A stretch of DNA of 64,000 bases from Microbulbifer sp. ALW1 (lineage in GTDB: Bacteria; Pseudomonadota; Gammaproteobacteria; Pseudomonadales; Cellvibrionaceae). The position numbers and the translations under genes were made by a program. This document shows positions 18,696 to 27,400 of this stretch, piece after piece. The notes under the pieces are model-generated. The model did no database searches. It was not told where the DNA came from and saw nothing but the letters and a program-made list of their open reading frames with translations. Position 1 is the stretch's first letter; each line of letters opens with the position of its first letter. The stretch lies in NCBI RefSeq assembly GCF_009903625.1, contig NZ_CP047569.1, forward strand, positions 4,086,001 through 4,150,000, given 5' to 3'.

Positions 18696-19591
18696 GCCGT
18701 GCGCCTCAACACACTGGACTTGATCGCGAGAAACCAACTTTGCGGTAACAGCATCCTCAAGGTGTAGTACGCGAGTTTCTGCGCTGGCATTTTTCCCTGA
18801 AGGGCAACTCGGCCAATATCACCAAAGGTTGCCAGTGGTGCCTGAGTAAGGCCGAGCATGGCGTAGTGGTATACCCGGAGTGCGGCCAAAAGGTCGTCAT
18901 CCAAATAGGGGGCCAAGCTCTGCTCAAGGCGTACCAACTCGTTGCGGCTGACATTCACGGAAAGCCTGTTCTCGGCATCTGTATCGACATAGCACGCCAG
19001 CACCTCGGGTAACATCAGGGTTTGTGCCTTTCCCTGCGATGCCCGAATCAAAAAATCGGTGTCATCACCGTAGCAGACACTTTCATTCCAGCCGGTACTT
19101 CGTGCGAGCTCGCTGCACACGACGATAGATGAAGTCCGAACGCTTTCCGCGTTACAAACCAGGTATTCGGTGAGGGAGGTATTCGGTGAATACTCGCGAA
19201 TTGGGCGTTCATAGGTAATGCCATTTCCGCAAACCTGAATCCGGGAAAAGACAATATCGGCTCCACCTGCGGCAATTGCCGCATGAACCGTCCGTAGCTT
19301 GTCGGGATAAAAGCAGTCGTCCGAGTCCAAATACGCGATGTATTTGCCGCGGGCTAGCCGACTACCCAAGTTGCGGGCAGAGTTTGCACCGCCATTCGTT
19401 TTACGGTGATAGTGGATCCGCCCATCGTCAAATCGCTGGAGTACTCCCGCAACATCCGCATCCGAACCGTCATCGATCACGATCAGTTCAAAATCGTGAA
19501 AGCTTTGGGAAATACAGGATTCTAGCGCGCGCTCTAATTCAGTGGTGCGGTTGTAGCAAGGAATGACGATACTGAAGTATGGCGACGACAC
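18692..19591 (-). CDS. Glycosyltransferase family 2 (cytoplasmic)
   Basis: Inverting GT-A glycosyltransferase, 299 residues. It begins with SIVIPCYNRTTELERALESC, then VIDDGSDAD (residues 39-46) and the metal-binding YLDSDDCFYPDKL near residue 92. The C-terminal 100 residues are less conserved. The GTG start at 19591 has GGAG six bases upstream, and that site overlaps the stop codon of the preceding sulfotransferase-like gene, so the two are coupled. No membrane segments are seen. Confidence 0.87.
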   Translation of the reverse strand: MSSPYFSIVIPCYNRTTELERALESCISQSFHDFELIVIDDGSDADVAGVLQRFDDGRIHYHRKTNGGANSARNLGSRLARGKYIAYLDSDDCFYPDKLRTVHAAIAAGGADIVFSRIQVCGNGITYERPIREYSPNTSLTEYLVCNAESVRTSSIVVCSELARSTGWNESVCYGDDTDFLIRASQGKAQTLMLPEVLACYVDTDAENRLSVNVSRNELVRLEQSLAPYLDDDLLAALRVYHYAMLGLTQAPLATFGDIGRVALQGKMPAQKLAYYTLRMLLPQSWFLAIKSSVLRRTA

Positions 19592-19594
19592 GGG

Positions 19595-20347
19595 CTACTC
19601 CAGGTAAAAGTGACGGTAGGTTCGCGTCGACTGAATCTGAGCCCGGTACTCGCGGTCACTGGCTATGATGCCTTTCACTCGCGTGTAGGCTTCTGCGTAC
19701 CATTTATTTTCGCCCTTGTTCTCCCCTGAGAGTTTGACTTCGGACTTACAGAAGTCAGCCATTGCCTCTCGAGCCTGGGGCGTATTCAGCTGCTCTGTCT
19801 TCAGAAGCAGGATGTCAAACCTTCCCTGTTGAATTCGAATGTGTCCGCTTTCTGAATTGGCATATTCGAATACATCGATACCCGTGAACCGTTTGATTTC
19901 CTCATCAAACCAGGTATCAAAGTAAAAGTGATCGAACGCTTTGTGGAAGGCCTCTACGAGGAATATCTCGCCCTCTTCCCGGGTATCCGGTCGATGTTGA
20001 TCGACATAATCCCGCCCCCAGAACAGCAGATCCTGAAAGAACATGGATACATTTCTGTCGAGCGGGTTTCGTATCAGGGTAATTATGCGAATTTTCTTGC
20101 GGCGATTTATTGCGAAGCGAGTGAATGCATCCCGAAATTTTAGCCACAGGTTTCCAATCAGGCTTTCTCGCAATTTCTTTTCGTGCAAGTGACACGGTGG
20201 GCGACCATACAGACTATGCAACTGCACGGCACCGGGAATTGAACGCTCCAGTGAGGTAGAACCTACTTTTCCCATTTGATAAACGAGAATACTTTCTTCG
20301 TTTGCGAGCTTTTTGTAAGTGCTTGTTAGTCTTTTGAATATACGCAT
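19595..20347 (-). CDS. Sulfotransferase-like, putative capsular polysaccharide synthesis protein
   Basis: About 250 residues. It resembles the family annotated as putative capsular polysaccharide synthesis proteins, which shares sulfotransferase-type phosphate loops. Visible motifs are QMGKVGSTSLERS (24-36, a P-loop-like 5'-PSB), TLIRNPLDRNVSMFF (90-104, the 3'-phosphate site) and GENKWYAEAY near 212-221. Start ATG 20347 follows a strong hairpin; the frame open to 20428 runs into the upstream giant gene. Together with the sulfotransferase at 8839-9810 it suggests sulfation of the glycan. Activity is inferred only from motifs. Confidence 0.72.
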   Translation of the reverse strand: MRIFKRLTSTYKKLANEESILVYQMGKVGSTSLERSIPGAVQLHSLYGRPPCHLHEKKLRESLIGNLWLKFRDAFTRFAINRRKKIRIITLIRNPLDRNVSMFFQDLLFWGRDYVDQHRPDTREEGEIFLVEAFHKAFDHFYFDTWFDEEIKRFTGIDVFEYANSESGHIRIQQGRFDILLLKTEQLNTPQAREAMADFCKSEVKLSGENKGENKWYAEAYTRVKGIIASDREYRAQIQSTRTYRHFYLE

Positions 20348-20367
20348 TGCGACAAGGCTCTCAACAA

Positions 20368-20392
20368 GTATGGGGCGCGCCGCGCCCCATAC
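20368..20392 (-). terminator. Strong palindromic hairpin after the giant gene
   Basis: A 25-base palindrome with 12-base arms around a single C (GTATGGGGCGCG and its complement). It lies between the giant gene's stop and the next start. Only a short T-containing stretch follows on the minus strand, so it may act as an attenuator or an RNA 3'-end protector rather than a full terminator. Confidence 0.5.
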
Positions 20393-20412
20393 CGGATTGC
20401 CACTTTCCCTGT

Positions 20413-21445
20413 TTACATTGCTAGCCAATCACTGGCGTACTGTTTTACCCACGGTGACTTGGCGACCGTAGTACCGTCCATCTCCCAGATCATGGTCCAT
20501 TTGTTCTGGGGGTTCTGCCACAGAATGTCGGACTTACCGTCACCATTAAAATCGGCAACTTTGACGATTTCCCAGTCGGCCGCGAACTGCTTCACCCAGG
20601 GTGATGCAACCACGCTGGTTCCGTCCATCTGCCAGATCATGGTGTTGCGACTACCGGGGTGCAGCCACAGAATGTCGGACTTACCATCACCATTGAAATC
20701 GGCGACCGCAGCCACCTCCCATCCTGTGGCGAACTGCTTGACCCAAGGAGACTTGGTAACGGTAGTACCGTCCATTTCCCAGATCATGGTCATTTGCAGC
20801 GAGTCACTTTTCCACAGGATGTCTGCTTTGCCATCACCATTGAAGTCAGCAACGCTCGCAATCTCCCACCCGGAAGCAAATTGCTTGACCCAGGGTGACT
20901 TGACCACGGTTGCGCCATCCATTTCCCAGATCATGGTCATCTGTTGCGCCTGACTCTGCCAGAGGATGTCCGCTTTGCCATCACCGTTGAAGTCTTCTAC
21001 CGCGGCGATATCCCAGCCATTGGCAAACGACTTGACCCACGGCGACGCCACTACGGTAGTGCCATCCATTTCCCAGATCATGGTCATCTGCAAGGACGCA
21101 CTCTTCCAGAGAATGTCGGACTTACCATCGGCATTGAAGTCCGCGACTGCCGCAACTTCCCACTCGGTACCGTACGACTTCACCCACTGGGCGTTGGTTA
21201 CAGTAGTGCCATCCATCTCCCAGATCATGGTCCACAGGTTGTCCGGATTTTGCCACAGGATGTCGGTTTTCAGGTCGCCGTTGAAGTCCGCCATCGCGAC
21301 CACTTCCCAACCACTGGCATACTGCTTGACCCAGGGAGAGCTGGTCACACTGGTGCCATCCATTTCCCAGATCATGGTCCAGAGGTTGTTTGGGTTGTGC
21401 CAGAAGATGTCTGACTTACCATCGCCATTAAAGTCGTCTTTTACT
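20413..21445 (-). repeat. Seven tandem 147-bp coding repeats (FG-GAP/VCBS-like)
   Basis: Seven copies of a 49-residue unit, each with DFNGDGKSDILW, then TMIWEMDGT and SPWVKQ...GWE. The DNA is also conserved: the string CCCAGATCATGGT recurs about every 147 bases. The last copy is cut short at WLAM. The Asp-rich loop is a calcium site as in integrin-type beta-propeller blades, and seven copies suit one seven-bladed propeller. Confidence 0.85.
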
Positions 21446-24400
21446 GCGGCGACGGTATTGGGAACGGAGCCCGGATCCTGTGGATCTGTTCCCGCCTCGA
21501 ACTCTTCCAGGTTGGTCGCGCCGTCTTCATCGGCATCGGCTGCCGCATCGTCAACGGTGGGATCCAGGTTGTTGGCCGCTTCATAAGCGTCGTCCATGCC
21601 GTCTCCGTCGGAGTCTGCTTCCAGCGGGTTAGTGCCGATTTCAAACTCTTCGAGGTTGGTGAGGCCATCCTGGTCCGGGTCACCGGTGCTGTCGTCACCG
21701 TTCAGGTCGAGGCTGAAAGCGATTTCGAAGTTATCGTCCATACCGTCGCCATCGGTGTCGAAGAAACCGAAGTCGATAAACCGCACGGATGCCATGACCG
21801 GGTCAGCCACGCCACTCAGTACGACACCCAGTAGCTGTTCGGAATAGCCGTTACCTACGTAGGTGGCAGTGAGCAGCTCGCCGTTGGCATCCAGCTGGAA
21901 TACGGTGCTCACCAGTTCATCCGGTTCACCCTGTTCCAGATCCACGGTGCCATCGGCATTTACCCGGTAACGGCACTGACTTGGGTAGCTCACACTGCTG
22001 TACTGCCAGGCGCTCTGCCATCCATCGCTACCAATGTAACCACCGAGGTTGTGGCCCTGGAACTTCTCTACGCGCTGCAGGGTGCAGGCGTTGTAGCCTT
22101 CGCCATCGGTAGCGCCGTTACCGTCAAAGTCGATTACGGCGCGGGCGATTCGGGCGCCGGTAGAGCGCGTGTCTACACTGTTGCCCCAGTCGAGGAAGCT
22201 CAGGTTACCGGTCATGAAAACGGTACCGTTCAGCACTGCGTTACTCGCATAGCTGGCGGCGTCGCCTTTCTTGATGGCCATGACCATTCCCGCACCCACG
22301 CCCCAGTCTTCATCGTCCATGTAAACGGCGATCATGCGCTGTTTGGCGGCATCAATGTTGAGTGCAACCACAGTATTTTCGTCGTCACCACCCAGTTTCA
22401 AGTCGACCAGCACGCGGCCTGCGACCGGATCCACGGTGTAGCTACAGGCCTCGAGGTTATCTTGGCCGGACTCTTCATCAATACCCTGTGGTGCCAGGTT
22501 TTGTCCATCGAAGCTGGCCCAGATGTCGTGGTAATCAAACGGTGTCACTTGCTGGCAGGTGCCATCACCATTGAATTGCCAGTCCGCATTGCCGATGTAA
22601 TGGCCCTCGGAATAGCTGCTACCACGCTCGAACTCGCGGCCCCAGTTGCTGATGTGCCACACGCCGTTGATATCAGCGAGAGATAGCGCATCTGGCGCCT
22701 TCACGCGGAATGTGGTCCAGGTGTAGCGCGTCTGCGCTCCGCCTTCTACCAGTTCAGAGTTGAACATCAGGCCGCGGTCGCTGGTGGCCATGCCTTCGGC
22801 CCCGTCACTACGACTCCAGAAGTTGCCATCGAAGTTGATCTGGGAAACACAGTCTTCCCCTTCGGGGCATCCGCTCCAGCCATAGTAGGAGGATACGAAG
22901 GCATTGTCCGCGCCCGCTACATCGATGAACCGCTCGGCAATATTGAAGTCACCACGGGTGTCTGCACGCATGGTCTGGGTTCCGCTGCCGTCGATAAACA
23001 GCGGGGTGTTACCGTAGGCTGCGAAGCTGCGGTAGTGCCAGTCTTGTCCATTGCCCTGGCTAGCCCAGCTTACGTCGCTTCCCCAGACAATGTCGGACTC
23101 GATGCCCATGGTGTAGTAGAGGTCACCTGCCGGGAAATCACTGATTTCATTCAGGTCAGTGCCGGCAAGGATCTCTTGGTAGTTGCTGTAGCCATCGGCG
23201 TCGGGGTCTGCCAGTGAGTCGGATGCATCCAGCGGGTTCAGGCCATTGTCGATTTCGAGTTGATCGGGAATACCATCATTGTCGTCATCCAGGTCTTCAT
23301 TGTCGTTAATACCGTCGTTGTCGAAGTCACCCGGAGGAACAATTTTCTGGAAAATACTGACATAGCCATTCCAAAAATTGTTGTCGAAGGTACCGTCGTA
23401 TTCCCAATCGAAAACCTGATGATTGGTGAAGTAGATTTCGTCACCGACAATATCGTTGATGGTGACCTGGCGCTCTCGCCAGAGGACACAATTGGCATCG
23501 TTACCGCCACAGGTGGATTCGTTGTATCTCGTTCCGGTTTCTGCGTCGACCCAGGCGTGCGCGAAGACGGTTCCGCCCTGCAGATACCATGTGTAGGACC
23601 AACCTTCACGGTTCCACTGACTTCCATCCCAATACAGGTGATAAGCCTGGCCATCACCGGCGAATTCCAGGCCGAATTGCGGTGTACCATCCAGAGAGTC
23701 CCGGCCATCTGACACATACAGCCCGACAATGTCTGGCGCGGTCAGGCCAAGGTCTACATGGTTGTGGAACAGTACGCTGGTGGCGTAGCGCGCACCATCG
23801 AATTGATAAACCGCCAAGGCGTTACGGGAATTGCCGATGGCGTCGGTGAAACGATATTCCGTGGTATTGCCGTTCCCATAATCCAACACCAGTGTACCGT
23901 TGCCATCATCGCTCCAACTGAGATCGGAACGTTCATTCAAAGCATCGCTACTATTTGCTGGCGTTGTACTCAGGGTCAGTCTGGTCGGGCCAAGCTTTAT
24001 ACCGGGATCTTCGGTACCCAGGGTATCGAATGCCAGGGTGGCATATTCGCCTTCACCGATTCCCGCATTATAGAGGCTGCCACTATCGACCAGATTGTGA
24101 TTCCACTCAGAGGTATAGCCTTCGTCAGGGAATTCACCGTTGGGGTAATGCAGGCGCCCGACAATGATTTGTTTCCAGGTGGTATTGCCATCGCCCTGGT
24201 CAAATTCAAAGTAGTAAACCTTGTCAAAAATGACCTGCTCCTGCACATCGGCTTGCGCTAGGTTATTCCAGGTCCACCAGTCACCGGCCAGATATCCACC
24301 CAGATCAATTTCAAGGTGTGTGCCCGCATAGGTCCAGCTACCAGAGATGTCGTGAAGCTGCGTACTCAGTCGACTGGAACCGTCGGTTTCCAGGTTCAAC

Positions 24401-27400
24401 AGGCCACCGTAATTTGAGCCCTGGAAGCCGCCAAAGTTGGTGAACATAAACTCACCAGTTCCGGGGTCGGCCAGCAGTGCCGGTGTGCTGCTACTGTCGT
24501 GAGGGTCTGTACCCACTTTGACTTCGTGCAGGTCAAGGAAGCCATCATTATCCTGGTCTCCGCCCATATTGGAGGAGAGTGGGTCCAGTCCGGTATTCCA
24601 TTCTTCACTGTCAGTCAGGCCATCGGCATCGCTATCCTGCGACTGGGCATTGGTGCCAATCGAATACTCATCGATGTTCAGCAGCCCATCGCTGTCGGCG
24701 TCATACCAGGCATCATCGCCATTGTACGGATCGAGGCCATTGGCAATTTCCCAATCGTCGGACATACCGTCGCCATCGCTGTCCAGGATACCCCGTACAA
24801 ACTGGCCTATATAACCACTCCAATCACACAGTTGGCCCTCACAGAAGTACCCGTAGCCCTGGCGAATGGTGATATAGAAACGGTCGTTTGTACCATCACC
24901 ACTGGTGTCTTCGGCATCGTTGAAGGTCACATGCCGGCGGCGGTACTCGTGACATTCCGCCGCGCCCTGGCAGTCGGACTCGGCATAATATGTCCAGTTC
25001 TCGTCGCGGTAATAGTGGGCAACAACCGTGTTGTCCACGATTTCCCACCCAAACGGTGCTCCCTGATACCACGCACCTTCATACAGCGACTCTTGATAGC
25101 CAAGGCCGTCGTCATTGAATACCAGCGCAAAAGTGGTACTGCCTGAGGGATCGCCTTCCGGCGCATTCTCCAGTCGCCCAACCACATCAGATGCGGAAAG
25201 AGACCCGATAGTAACCTCTTCCCACATTGACTGTTCCGCAGCAGCTGAGCCGGACAGACCCGGAGCGGCACTGTCAAATTCATGCAGAACGACAGTCTTG
25301 ATACCTTTGCCAAAGGTTTCGATAAAGTAAGTGGTGGTACGAGCGCTACTGCCGTCGTAGTCCGCTACCAGAGTCCCATCTCCCTCTGTGTTCCAGGTAA
25401 CTGGGTGATTGCCACTGCCACCGATTTCCGTGGGAACCACAAGATGACCCGAATTGTCACCATTCAGTACGATCTCAGTTGGGTAAGTTACCCAGCTCGG
25501 GTCTACCGAGTAGTCAGTGCCTACACCAATTCTGGTGGTAAACGTACCGCTGGAAAGTGCAGGTGCATCCGTAGAGCCCGTACCGAGAAGCTGATACTCA
25601 TAAACATCTACAAATGCCTCTTCGGGGAGCGCTTCGGTGGGATAGACATATCGCCCGACGGTTACGATTTTCCAAACTGGCGCGGGGCCAGACTGCACTT
25701 CAAAAATGGAGATACTGTCGACCCATTCTTCTATCTCTGTGCCGTAGCCCAGCTCGTCGACAAACCAGTAGTCACGGTTGACGTAGGAACCGTTACCGAT
25801 ACCAGTAATGGCATTGCCATCATGCATCCAGGTGAAATTGGCACTGCCGTTATGCTTGGCAAACCGGCCCTCGTCGTCATTGCCGATACCGTCGCCGGCA
25901 AGATCCAGCACGTAAGCATTCGCAGCGAAGTTGCCCTGCTCACCCAGCAAGTAACGGCCTTCGCCTGGGTTGTCCATTGATGGGGGGAAAGAGAATTCGT
26001 CAGCGCGGTCAGTACCTGCCATGGTTTCGTGCAGGTTGCTGAAGCCGTCGTTATCGTCGTCTTCGTTCGCATCGCCTGCGTAGTCCGGATCAAACCCATT
26101 CTGAATTTCGAAGAGATCCGTAAGGCCGTCGCCATCGGTATCAATATTTGGGTCAATGGCGGTGGTGGTTACGGTGGCGTTAAAGCCCATGGCCGCGAGG
26201 GCGGGGCCGCGCAAATCGAAGTGGCCGTTGGCATGCCCAAAGTCTACCCAGACATCCCACTCACCGAGGCTCGCCCAGTCGGGCACGTATAGCAGCCCCT
26301 CAGTACTGCTGCCGTCCAGATACAGGTAATGCTGCTCTACGTCTTCCGGAGAAAAATGCAGGGACACATTGGAATAGTTGACGTTGTCCTGATCAGCGGT
26401 ACTGAATACAACACTGGCTTCTGCGCTGCCATTGGTTAGGTCAATGGTTGTGGGGTCGATACTCAGAGCTGTGATTTCTGGTCGGCCAAAGTCCGCACTG
26501 TACCAATCGACAGGACTGATGAGAGCAAGATCATCTTGCGGAATTGCGTTACCCCAGAGGTCGACATTTCTCAGATCTGTAACGGACTGCAACGGGGTAA
26601 TATCCGTTAGCGCGTTGTGGTTCATGTACAGATGCTGAAAGTTCGATTTCGACGAGAGATCCGGAATTGTAGTGATCGCGTTTTCGTTGGCATTGAGCCA
26701 GTGCAGGTTCGACAGCGTGGAGACCGTACTAATATCTACCAACCGGTTGCGGGAAACATCCAACCCCCAAATGTCTTTATTCGCTAGTGGCTGCAAATCA
26801 CTGATGCGGTTGTTACCCAGATAAATATCCGAATTCAGCGGTGCGCCAGTCAACGGTGAGATATCCTCAATGAGGTTATCACTGAGGTTGAGGTAGCTCA
26901 GGTTAGGCAGATCAGCCAGCACACTGATATCGCTGATACCGCTATTCCATGCATTCAGCCCGGTCAACTGCGGGAAATCCGCCAAGAAGCTGATATCGGA
27001 CACGCCCAGTGAGCTGATACCAAGATGACGTAAGCTCGGCAGCGAATTCAGCTCATTGATCATGCCGCCAACATCTGAGATCGGGTTGTCATTCACATCC
27101 AGGGTTTCCACCGCATGCGGTACGGCGAAGTTAGGAAGTGCAGTCATACCGGTGCCATCTGCCCATAACTGGCGCAACACCGGCAGTGAATCGAGCACGG
27201 AAAGATCTGCAATCGGGTTCCAGCTGATATTTACCGAGTGGATCGGCAGCCCTGAGAGCGGAGTCAGATCGGAGACTGCGGCTCCGGCAAAATGAAGATC
27301 GGTCAACAGCGGCAGTTGTGTAACCGGGGATAAGTCTGAAAACGCACCGCCGCTATTCAGATCCAGGCTCTGTAACATGAACAGCTGTTCAATCCCGCCC

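Noticed and set aside
20348..20428. N-terminal extension of the sulfotransferase-like gene
   Set aside because: It runs across the palindrome and into the giant gene; ATG 20347 gives a sensible start just before the P-loop.
20413..21445. Regular repeats considered as a CRISPR array
   Set aside because: The 147-bp units are fully coding and there are no spacers; the same holds for the 45-bp repeats in hvfA and in the Ala-rich gene.
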